Part shown: in pieces, positions 1-5,171 of the stretch
Position numbering within the stretch: position 1 is the stretch's first letter
Layout: every line of letters starts with the position of its first letter
Assembly: GCA_031254445.1 (NCBI GenBank)
Contig: JAIRUL010000012.1
Span: 1-7,404, forward strand
DNA length: 7,404 nt
Direction: 5' to 3'
Origin: Chitinispirillales bacterium
GTDB lineage: Bacteria > Fibrobacterota > Chitinivibrionia > Chitinivibrionales > Chitinispirillaceae
Notes under the pieces: generated by a model
What the model was told of the DNA's origin: nothing
Databases searched by the model: none
Seen by the model: the letters and a program-made list of their open reading frames with translations, nothing else
Made by a program: the position numbers and the translations under genes

Positions 1-966
1 CTGTATCCTTAACCCATCGCTTATACTTGACAGGCGGGTCATATTAGCCGAAAATAGCTCGGCGGCGTGACCGGTATCTTTGTCGAATACAAGCCCGAGG
101 CGCTGAGCTTCATCGGCCATTTTTCGCAACCCCTCAGACCCGTCCTTAAACATCGGCAGCAAAGCCGCGTTGTGCTTGCCCAACAGCTCCATTGCTGCGG
201 CGGATTCTTTCGAGCCGACGGCGGCGCCGCTGAGATTGTCGGCCAAGTCGTATAGTACCTCGTCCGCGCTCCTAAAGTTACCGGCGGTATCTTTTACTTT
301 TATTCCGAGCTCAGTAAATTTATCGCTGCTATTTACAATGCTGTCATTTATTTCAATAAATGCGCCATTGAGCATTCCCGCGTCAACGCCGGCTTGTTTG
401 GCGGCATACCCAAGCTCAACGAACCCTTTCGACGACACGCCAGCGCTCTCGGCGGCCTTCGCCGTTTCGCTTATAGATTCGGCTGTCCTGACAAGCTCGC
501 GCGCAACCGCAGATCCCGCTTCAACCGCCGACGAGCCCCATGCCAAAATAGCGGTTCTTGACATTCCAAAATGTTTTTCGGTGTCGTCTAGCTCGCTTTT
601 CATGTCGGCAAGCGCGGCATTATATGTTTTTTGGTCTATTATACCGGATTGTTGCGCTTCGCTGATTTCAGCAAGTTTGCGCCGATATTTTTCGAGCGGC
701 GATTCGTATTGTTCTATTAGCTTCTTGCCATTCTCAAACGTCTTGACGATGTTCTGCATAGACGCGTTATACCCTGCTTGAGACGCTTCGCCAACGCGAA
801 ATCTCTTTTCCAACTCTGACATTCTGCCGGCCATCACCTTCGCGGCCTCTTCATACGCCTTTCCCATACGCGTACCCGAGACGCCGGCCGCGTTCGCCGC
901 GATCGCAATATCTCTCCAAACCTTTTGGGGGTCGGCACCATCCACTTTCGGTAATTCTACTGCCAT
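1..966 (-). CDS. Phage tail tape measure protein, N-terminal part (runs off left edge)
   Basis: The frame is open for 322 codons from the ATG at 966 to the window edge, so the 3' end is missing. A good SD (GGAGG, 5-nt spacer) precedes the ATG. Residues about 48-135 are strongly charged and helical, with the tape-measure-like stretch LEKYRRKLAEISEAQQSG near residue 91. After an Ala-rich segment (about 140-180), residues 185-311 resemble the conserved tape-measure core: LGYAAKQAGV, then SADEVLYDLADNLSG, MELLGKHNAALLPMF and RLGLVFDKDTGHAAELF. In this family the protein forms the rod inside the growing tail that sets tail length and later enters the host envelope. It follows the G/GT chaperone genes directly, which is the conserved siphovirus order and supports the call. 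Family proteins are usually much longer than 322 residues. Confidence 0.9.
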   Translation of the reverse strand, partial: MAVELPKVDGADPQKVWRDIAIAANAAGVSGTRMGKAYEEAAKVMAGRMSELEKRFRVGEASQAGYNASMQNIVKTFENGKKLIEQYESPLEKYRRKLAEISEAQQSGIIDQKTYNAALADMKSELDDTEKHFGMSRTAILAWGSSAVEAGSAVARELVRTAESISETAKAAESAGVSSKGFVELGYAAKQAGVDAGMLNGAFIEINDSIVNSSDKFTELGIKVKDTAGNFRSADEVLYDLADNLSGAAVGSKESAAAMELLGKHNAALLPMFKDGSEGLRKMADEAQRLGLVFDKDTGHAAELFSANMTRLSSISDGLRIQ

Positions 967-977
967 AACCGCCTCCG

Positions 978-1385
978 TTAACCGTCATCTTCTTCAAAAA
1001 GGTATAGTGAGCCATCTGGTGGAAAACAAACCGGTTTTCGGGCCGCGTCGTAAATCTCAACATACCCGAAACTCATATCAAGCAATGTCCGAACCTCCCA
1101 ACCGTCGAGCGCGATACCCGTTATATCGCACCACGCTTTTATGTCCGGCCATTCAAGCGGTACGAAAGTCCCGCTCGTTTGCTTTCCCGCTCCAATCTGA
1201 CTAAAGTATTGCAGGAGATAAACGAATTCACCTGCGTCCAGCCTCACAAGTTTATCCCCGTGTGTTTCTTTGCGGGGAGGCAATCGGTCTATCTTTCTAC
1301 CATCCGCGCTCGGCTGCTCCGGTCTCGCCGTGAGCCACGCTTGGAATTGAGCAACGACGATTAACTTTTGCCGCTGCTCTTTATA
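978..1385 (-). CDS. Tail assembly chaperone, T-frame part of the GT fusion (via -1 frameshift)
   Basis: This frame is open from before the end of the G gene to TAA at 978 and gives 135 residues after the proposed slip (first codon TAT at 1385-1383). It contains GEFVYLLQYFSQIG, then EWPDIKAWCDITGIALDGWE and a LLDMSFGYV segment. That matches the usual small ORF between chaperone G and the tape measure gene, with its W..I.AW...TG..L..WE pattern. An independent start would have to be the TTG at 1283, which has no convincing SD, whereas the frame overlaps G in -1 and a frameshift signal lies at the overlap. The expected product is a GT fusion of about 274 residues (139 from G plus 135). In lambda, G and GT bind the tape measure protein and recruit tail tube subunits, then leave before maturation. 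The role here is inferred from position and pattern. Confidence 0.85.
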   Translation of the reverse strand, partial: YKEQRQKLIVVAQFQAWLTARPEQPSADGRKIDRLPPRKETHGDKLVRLDAGEFVYLLQYFSQIGAGKQTSGTFVPLEWPDIKAWCDITGIALDGWEVRTLLDMSFGYVEIYDAARKPVCFPPDGSLYLFEEDDG

Positions 1386-1391
1386 AAATTT
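1349..1391 (-). promoter_or_regulatory. Programmed -1 ribosomal frameshift signal (G to GT)
   Basis: On the minus strand, the G reading frame contains A AAT TTT (1391-1385), a canonical X XXY YYZ slippery heptamer in the correct phase. A 5-nt spacer ATAAA follows, then GAGCAGCGGC (1379-1370), an 11-nt loop and GTCGTTGCTC (1358-1349). The arms form a 10-bp stem with two G-U pairs. The G stop codon lies in the loop. After slippage the next codon is TAT at 1385 in the T frame, which is open to 978. Heptamer type, spacer length, stem and frame direction all fit established -1 frameshifting in tail chaperone genes. Confidence 0.85.
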
Positions 1392-1801
1392 TCTCGCTCG
1401 GCCATAAAAGCGTCAATCTGTTCGCACAACCACCGGTAATTCGGGTCTGTCAGAACGAGACGCACGTTTTCCGGCGAGTGTTCCAGCTCCTTGCCGTCGA
1501 GCGCGATCCCGCGCCAACCGATCACGCAGGCGATACGGTTTTCCATTGCTGACTTCTCCGAATCCGCAAGCGTAATCTGTTTGACTGGCTTCGCGCGGCT
1601 CTTTTCGAGCCACGCCCGAACGCGCTTTTGATACTCCGCGCTGTCGGTTCCAAGAACACGAATAAACGCGTCCACCAGTTCGCCGTTGGACGGGTCGGCG
1701 ATTTGCATTTCCGCGCCTTTGTCGGCAAAATCCGCAACCTTGCGCGTGGTCAAGTCAAACATTTTGGGCTTTTTTTCTCCCGGCATTTTTTCTTCCGGCA
1801 T
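1361..1801 (-). CDS. Tail assembly chaperone G-like protein
   Basis: This gene encodes 146 residues. Residues about 85-139 carry a pattern typical of phage tail assembly chaperones: ENRIACVIGWRGIALDGKE, then a PENVRLVLTDP segment and a WLCEQIDAFMAERENF end. It lies between tail tube and tape measure genes, the position of lambda G. The ATG at 1801 has an AAAGGG SD about 8 nt upstream. Met6 and Met14 are alternative starts, because the first ten codons are a near-perfect 15-bp duplication. The stop lies in the loop of a hairpin belonging to the frameshift signal. In lambda, G is made in excess over GT and coats the tape measure protein during assembly; that role is inferred here. Confidence 0.88.
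   Translation of the reverse strand: MPEEKMPGEKKPKMFDLTTRKVADFADKGAEMQIADPSNGELVDAFIRVLGTDSAEYQKRVRAWLEKSRAKPVKQITLADSEKSAMENRIACVIGWRGIALDGKELEHSPENVRLVLTDPNYRWLCEQIDAFMAERENFIKSSGKS
1772..1801 (-). repeat. 15-bp tandem duplication at the start of the G gene
   Basis: Minus-strand 1801-1787 reads ATGCCGGAAGAAAAA and 1786-1772 reads ATGCCGGGAGAAAAA, 14 of 15 identical. It encodes MPEEK then MPGEK and so supplies two start codons. The purine-rich core (GGAAG or GGGAG) of each unit sits shortly before the next ATG and could act as a weak SD. It may be a simple slippage duplication or a way to tune initiation. Confidence 0.7.
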
Positions 1802-1835
1802 TTTTACAACCCTTTCAATTTTAAGTTTTATAATT

Positions 1836-1906
1836 TAGCGCAGTTGAGAGTTGAACTCAAAACTTCGGGATATGAACCCAACATGATACCGTTTCACCAC
1901 CGCGCA
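1836..1906 (-). tRNA. tRNA with anticodon CAT (Met type, initiator-like features)
   Basis: The minus strand 1906-1836 folds as a 71-nt cloverleaf. The acceptor arms TGCGCGG and CTGCGCT pair at 6 of 7 positions (T1 and T72 do not pair). The D stem is GTGA/TCAT with loop AACGGTA. The anticodon stem is TTGGG/CCCGA with loop TTCATAT, giving anticodon CAT with T33 and A37. The variable region has 4 nt. The T stem TTGAG/CTCAA is perfect, with loop TTCAACT. The discriminator is A, and no CCA is encoded. Three G-C pairs next to the anticodon loop and the open 1:72 position are initiator hallmarks, but pair 11:24 is T-A, as in elongators. An Ile tRNA with modified C34 cannot be excluded. The gene starts 4 nt after the tail tube stop and ends 34 nt before the G gene, so it would have to be processed from the late message. 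Confidence 0.85.
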
Positions 1907-1910
1907 TAAA

Positions 1911-2384
1911 TTACGCCTCTAATTCCACCGCCAAATCAACGAGTTCGAGCGTCGGGGCAGCTTTCACCGCGTCGTTCGCTCCACCGACCTGCGTGTCCCA
2001 ACCCATCACGAGCGCGGCGAAGTAAACGATGTTGCCGTTCGTGAATTCGTACTTGAACGAAATGGGGGTGTACGATTTCGCGGCGGCTTTAAGTACGGCC
2101 TGCCCCTCGTCCCCGCCCAAAACAAGCACGGCGAGCGACGCGCTGCCTGCGTTCTGTACGCCTTTCCATTTCATCATTACGCCGTCTTCAAGCTGCGCCT
2201 CAGAACCGAGTTCGTAGGTGCCGCCAAAGGCGCCGCCGTCCGTGACGCCGCGCACGCGCTTAAAAGCGGAGCTGTTGTCCAAAGCCTCCCACGCCGTCAA
2301 CGTGTTTGCTGTCGGCAAGGTGGGGCAAGCATAAATTTTAGTCCCCATCGAACCGGTAACTTGATTTTCAAAACCCGACATCAT
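1911..2384 (-). CDS. Major tail tube protein
   Basis: This gene encodes 157 residues (156 if the second ATG is used). Its size, acidic character and beta-rich pattern fit a tail tube protein. Examples are GTKIYACPTLPTANTLTAWEA near the N-terminus, then VRGVTDGGAFGGTYELGS and, near residue 105, YTPISFKYEFTNGNIVYFAALVMG. The position, after a tail terminator gene and before chaperone G, is where the tube subunit normally lies. The tube is a stack of hexameric rings around the tape measure protein. The first ATG (2384) overlaps the upstream TGA as ATGA but is only 2 nt from the AAAGGAGG SD. The adjacent second ATG (2381) has a 5-nt spacer and is probably preferred. Residue-level homology cannot be checked here. 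Confidence 0.8.
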   Translation of the reverse strand: MMSGFENQVTGSMGTKIYACPTLPTANTLTAWEALDNSSAFKRVRGVTDGGAFGGTYELGSEAQLEDGVMMKWKGVQNAGSASLAVLVLGGDEGQAVLKAAAKSYTPISFKYEFTNGNIVYFAALVMGWDTQVGGANDAVKAAPTLELVDLAVELEA

Positions 2385-2812
2385 GTCCTCCTTTGATAAG
2401 ATTCATAACGAATTGCTACGGTTATTTTGTACCAACCGAAGTCTGGAGCGCCAGGCTCCAAGCTTGCACCTATCACTCTAACAATTTGCCCATCATAGGC
2501 AAACTCTCCACCGTTAAGGTAATAGTACAAAATCAGGTGTGCCTTGTTCTCCGCTAGAACCGCCCCGCGATTTGTCGCGTATCGAACATTTACCATAAAG
2601 AGGCCGTTGACCCTATCAACGCCCTCATCCCCGTCGAGAGTAAACTGGGTTCGATTGCTTGCGCCATAAACCAACTCCAAAAAGGGCAACGGCTCGCCTT
2701 GGTCGTCGAGATGTTCGCACGGCTTGTAAAGAATGTTCGGCCATGCTATTTCAAGGCCGAATCCTGCCTTTTCGAGGCTGTCGGCAATTGCGCGATGAAT
2801 TTTAAGAGCCAT
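2381..2812 (-). CDS. Tail terminator protein (lambda U / DUF4128-like)
   Basis: This gene encodes 143 residues. It starts with an amphipathic helix (ALKIHRAIADSLEKAGFG) and continues with WPNILYKP and LPFLELVYGASNRTQFTLDG. Then comes NGLFMVNVRYATNRGAVLAE, followed by a second helix, and it ends with ITVAIRYESYQRRT. This helix-strand order with a central GLFMVNVRY-type strand resembles the DUF4128/tail terminator family. These form the hexameric ring that caps a tail of correct length and joins it to the head connector. The SD is AAAGGA, about 9 nt from the ATG. The gene overlaps the tail tube start by 4 nt, which suggests translational coupling. A terminator is retained although no head connector gene lies upstream. 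Confidence 0.75.
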   Translation of the reverse strand: MALKIHRAIADSLEKAGFGLEIAWPNILYKPCEHLDDQGEPLPFLELVYGASNRTQFTLDGDEGVDRVNGLFMVNVRYATNRGAVLAENKAHLILYYYLNGGEFAYDGQIVRVIGASLEPGAPDFGWYKITVAIRYESYQRRT

Positions 2813-2859
2813 CCACGGCCGTCCTTTCCATGTTTTGGACTACACGTCTTCGTTCTTCT

Positions 2860-3357
2860 TCAATGAACCCTCCCCAAGCGCCCCGCCCATACTGAAACGA
2901 GCCGCGCTTTGCACCATTGACAGGCGCACCACCTTACCGCCGCCTCGGACGCCATGTTGAATAGTTCCGCTTCAATAAGCGAATCCGCCAGCTTATCATA
3001 GTCGCTTCTCAGTTTTGCAAGCTCGGCCGCACCCTCTTCCCATGCGGCCTTTATTTTCGTCTCAAATGATTCGGTAATCCCTTTGAGGCTTCCGGCGGCT
3101 TTTTTGGCCTCCAAGTCTTTTTCATCCGCCGCTTTTTTAGCGGCCGCCTCCGCCTCTTCTTTTTCTTTGAGTTTGGCGCCAAGCGTTTTCACCTGCCCGA
3201 GAAGCCGATCATGGTTACTTTTAAGCCCGGCCTGCGCCTCCAACTCTTTTGCAAGCGCTGCGGCGTCGAGAGCGTACTTGCCGCCCTTTTCGACATAAAG
3301 AGCCTTTTTTTCGTCCGACAGCGCCTCATACGCCTCTTTCAGAATTTCCAAATCCAT
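2860..3357 (-). pseudogene. Phage scaffold-like protein with broken 3' end
   Basis: The first ~140 residues look like a capsid scaffolding protein: EAYEALSDEKKALYVEKGGK at the N-terminus, a Lys/Glu/Ala-rich coiled coil (about 35-125), then DYDKLADSLIEAELFNMASEA. From about residue 141 the annotated frame turns into an implausible VRWCACQWCKARLVSVW run rich in Cys and Trp, ending at 2860. The -1 frame reads GGGKVVRLSMVQSAARFSM and continues to SLKKNEDV, stopping at TAG near 2840. That frame has much more gene-like codons and composition, and no slippery heptamer is visible. A frameshift mutation, or a deletion joining two genes, is therefore more likely than recoding. The SD (AAGG, 8-nt spacer) is weak. 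Scaffolds direct capsid assembly, but no major capsid gene follows; the tail terminator gene comes next. The N-terminal family call is fairly sure, the state of the gene less so. Confidence 0.65.
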
Positions 3358-3428
3358 CCGTAGCCTTGCTTTCGTTTGGCTGTTTGGCCCTCGCGCCCCG
3401 CGCGTTGGCCGGATTTTATTGATTTTTT

Positions 3429-3488
3429 GGGCAAAAGAAAAAGGGCAACATGGTGATGTGGCACCACATTGCCCTTTTCTTTGCGCCC
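3429..3488. terminator. Strong bidirectional rho-independent terminator
   Basis: On the minus strand an A-rich stretch precedes GGGCAATGTGGTG, a 6-nt loop and CACCATGTTGCCC, followed by TTTTTCTTTT. The stem has 13 positions with two mismatches (C/A and A/C). The arms are extended outward by the paired A/T tracts and by GGGC/GCGCCC. On the plus strand the stem is followed by TTTTCTTT, so it can work both ways. It lies between the fibre gene and the scaffold gene and would separate their transcripts. Confidence 0.85.
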
Positions 3489-3551
3489 GCAGATAGCTAG
3501 TCCGCGAACTGCCCGTTTATCTTAATTGCAACTACACACAATTATGTCTAT
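3429..3551 (-). ncRNA. Candidate short structured RNA between promoter and terminator
   Basis: The promoter copy at 3546-3610 predicts a start near 3551, and the strong terminator begins at 3488, so a transcript of roughly 100 to 125 nt would be made. No ORF with an SD is visible in it. It contains small pairings such as AGATA (3518-3514) with TATCT, enclosing AGTTCGCGGACT, before the terminator stem. It could be a small RNA, or a leader in which the terminator is read through to express the tail genes. This rests on the promoter and terminator calls, not on a known RNA family. Confidence 0.4.
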
Positions 3552-3610
3552 GTATAAAAGATAAGTATTTCTGATTTACAAGTCAAATAAAATATTTGTA
3601 CGATATGAAA
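3546..3610 (-). promoter_or_regulatory. Promoter, copy 1 of a 65-bp direct repeat
   Basis: Minus-strand TTGACT (3586-3581), 17-bp spacer and TATCTT (3563-3558) form a sigma70-type promoter with start near 3551. Upstream lies the block TTTCATATCGTACAA. The whole 65 bp aligns without gaps to 5059-5123 at about 53 of 65 positions. The part at 3576-3610 matches at 32 of 35. The boxes and the upstream block are conserved while the inner spacer differs, as expected for functional sites. The upstream block may bind a phage late-gene activator. Confidence 0.65.
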
Positions 3611-3657
3611 GCGCGAGCGGTTCGAGCCGCATGACAGAACACCGCGCCCGCCGTAAA

Positions 3658-4986
3658 TCACATTAATTTATATATTCGTAGCGTTAGTGTGTATAACCTC
3701 ACGTCTATACGCATGGTGGGCGGGCCGATTGAGCTGGCCGCTATCTTAGTCAACGAATACGTATTGCCTAACATTTGGGAGTTTGCTACATATGACGCGA
3801 AAAAATCTTGCGCGTAGTTGGCCGCGCTGTACGCCCCGATGTACGCGTCCACTTTCCCCGGGCCTCCGTCCTTGAGAGTTGTAAGCGTTACCGCTCCTTG
3901 CGCTATGGTAGATATGTCTGGGATAGTGTAGCTACCGCCTTGGTTGATAGTGACATCAAGTATTCGTTGGAGATAACTGCTGTCTGCCCCACTGTCTCCC
4001 TTTGCCCCAGCCGCGCCTGTCTTCGCAAGCGCCCACGAAAAGCGCAGCTGAAAATCTTTGCCGTCTACGGTCGCCGATATGCTGAGCGTCCCGCCAGCGG
4101 TGGTTAGCGACGTAGTTACTGTGACGGTAAAACTTGCGTTCAGCGTGTTGTTATTCGCGATTGACGTTGTAAGGCCTGTTACTTGGCCGGCGATGGCTGT
4201 AATATTTGCCGCTACCTGCGTCCCGCCTTTGAACGCCACAATGTTTATCGCGCCGGTGTTGCCTGCCGTCGCTGCGCTTACGCCCGCGGGAAATACATGG
4301 CTGCTCTTGGTTAGCATGACTGTATATCCATCCGATGCTACCTGCGCCGCGTTAATCTGCGCCTGTATCGAAGACTTCACGCCGGATAAATAGCCAAGCT
4401 CGGTATTGCTCACTGCCGATGCCGCGACCTTGCCGTTTGCGTTCGACACTAGGGCACGGTTAGCCGCTAAGTCGGCTGTTATTATTGTAGACGCGCCACC
4501 CGTGATTGCCGCTTGTTTTGCGTTCCACGTCGCGCGCTCCGTGTTCGTAACGTGCGCATCGGCGTTGTCAACGTGCGCCGTTAGGTCGGTAGCGTTTGCT
4601 TTTGTAACCTCTAAATCTCGGCAGGCTTGACAAGCGGCCACGGGCGCATAGCACCCTGCCCATGAGACATTGCCCTGCCCATTCCACAACGCGCGGACGG
4701 CAAACGTGACTTCGTTGCTGTCCGAAAGCTTCCAGATGTTTTCCCTAGCGATAAACCACGCGAAAAGGGCGCGGTCTTCGCTTTCGTACCGGAGCTCGGT
4801 AGCGTTATAGCGCAGCGGCAAAAGGCCATCGATAAGAAAAGCCGGCAAAGCCCCCTCGAATTTAACAATGCGGCCATCGCTCCACAGCCACGCCGTGGTG
4901 CCGCCGTCGTATTTTATGGACAGCCCTGGAGGCGTTGACTCCCATTGATTACGCGCCCCTACGAATTCCAAATAATGTTCTGCCAC
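3658..4986 (-). CDS. Tail fibre / receptor-binding-like structural protein
   Basis: This gene encodes 442 residues from a GTG at 4986 with a good SD (GGAGG, 7-nt spacer). Residues 1-110 are a domain I do not recognise. Residues 112-122 hold three Cys (C112, C119, C122). Residues 133-215 are fibre-like: HVDNADAHVTNTERATWNAK, then ADLAANRALVSNANGKVAAS and ELGYLSGVKSSIQAQI, a short helical stalk. Residues 220-320 are a Thr/Ser/Ala-rich beta domain starting YTVMLTKSSHVFPAG and ending SATVDGKDFQLRFSWAL, a pattern seen in tail proteins of Gram-positive phages. Residues 324-335 form four collagen-like Gly-X-X triplets (GAAGAKGDSGAD). The C-terminal ~100 residues would be the tip. The gene stands alone between promoter copy 2 and the terminator, upstream of the tail genes. 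Fibre genes normally come after the tape measure gene. The exact receptor role is inferred. Confidence 0.75.
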   Translation of the reverse strand: MAEHYLEFVGARNQWESTPPGLSIKYDGGTTAWLWSDGRIVKFEGALPAFLIDGLLPLRYNATELRYESEDRALFAWFIARENIWKLSDSNEVTFAVRALWNGQGNVSWAGCYAPVAACQACRDLEVTKANATDLTAHVDNADAHVTNTERATWNAKQAAITGGASTIITADLAANRALVSNANGKVAASAVSNTELGYLSGVKSSIQAQINAAQVASDGYTVMLTKSSHVFPAGVSAATAGNTGAINIVAFKGGTQVAANITAIAGQVTGLTTSIANNNTLNASFTVTVTTSLTTAGGTLSISATVDGKDFQLRFSWALAKTGAAGAKGDSGADSSYLQRILDVTINQGGSYTIPDISTIAQGAVTLTTLKDGGPGKVDAYIGAYSAANYAQDFFASYVANSQMLGNTYSLTKIAASSIGPPTMRIDVRLYTLTLRIYKLM

Positions 4987-5058
4987 CGTGGCCCCTCCGC
5001 TACGTCATCGCTCGTTTCTATTTTTCGCAATTGTTCTTACACTAAAACCTTTATTTAC

Positions 5059-5123
5059 GCCTATATCTAAAAAATAAGCCTTTTTGGCTTACAAGTCAAA
5101 AAAAAGAGTTGTACGATATGAAA
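5059..5123 (-). promoter_or_regulatory. Promoter of the fibre gene, copy 2 of the 65-bp direct repeat
   Basis: Minus-strand TTGACT (5099-5094), a 17-bp spacer and TATTTT (5076-5071) predict a start near 5064, about 78 nt before the GTG of the fibre gene. The upstream block TTTCATATCGTACAA is identical to copy 1. The spacer holds an inverted repeat TAAGCC-TTTTT-GGCTTA that is absent from copy 1. It is the probable terminator of the replication operon. Confidence 0.65.
5069..5091 (-). terminator. Probable rho-independent terminator of the replication operon
   Basis: On the minus strand TAAGCC, loop AAAAA and GGCTTA form a 6-bp stem (5091-5075) followed at once by six T (5074-5069). It lies 80 nt after the dnaC-like stop. 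The stem is short, so termination may be partial. It overlaps the -10 and spacer of promoter copy 2. Confidence 0.5.
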
Positions 5124-5135
5124 ACGGGGGCTGGC

Positions 5136-5171
5136 CTATTCGCCTCTTCTCCCTTTCTTCCTTGCTGCCAT
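5136..5171 (-). CDS. 11-codon micro-ORF (MAARKKGRRGE), possible gene remnant
   Basis: The ATG overlaps the loader stop codon as TAATG and has a strong SD (GGAGG, 8-nt spacer) inside the end of the loader gene. The frame ends at TAG after 11 codons. The Lys/Arg-rich start resembles N-termini of DNA-binding phage proteins such as small terminase subunits, but eleven residues prove nothing. It ends 12 bp before the 65-bp promoter repeat. It may be the stub of a gene cut off when the fibre cassette arrived, or a chance ORF. Confidence 0.35.
   Translation of the reverse strand: MAARKKGRRGE

Noticed and set aside
170..781. Long plus-strand ORF of 203 codons
   Set aside because: It is antisense to the well-supported tape measure gene, has a Ser/Ala/Pro-rich composition typical of a shadow frame, and has no proper SD.
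1836..1906. tRNA as a phage integration (att) site
   Set aside because: It lies between two tail genes in the same orientation, no integrase is in the window, and no duplicate of its 3' end is seen.
2860..2975. Programmed frameshift in the scaffold gene
   Set aside because: The frame change is in the -1 direction, but no X XXY YYZ heptamer or clear downstream stem is found near the overlap, unlike in the G gene.
3617..3630. GCGG-TTCGAG-CCGC hairpin after the fibre stop as a terminator
   Set aside because: The stem is only four to five pairs with no T-tract behind it. The much stronger terminator at 3429-3488 explains termination.
3998..4036. Collagen-like protein
   Set aside because: Only four Gly-X-X triplets occur, so this is a short linker common in tail fibres and not a collagen domain.
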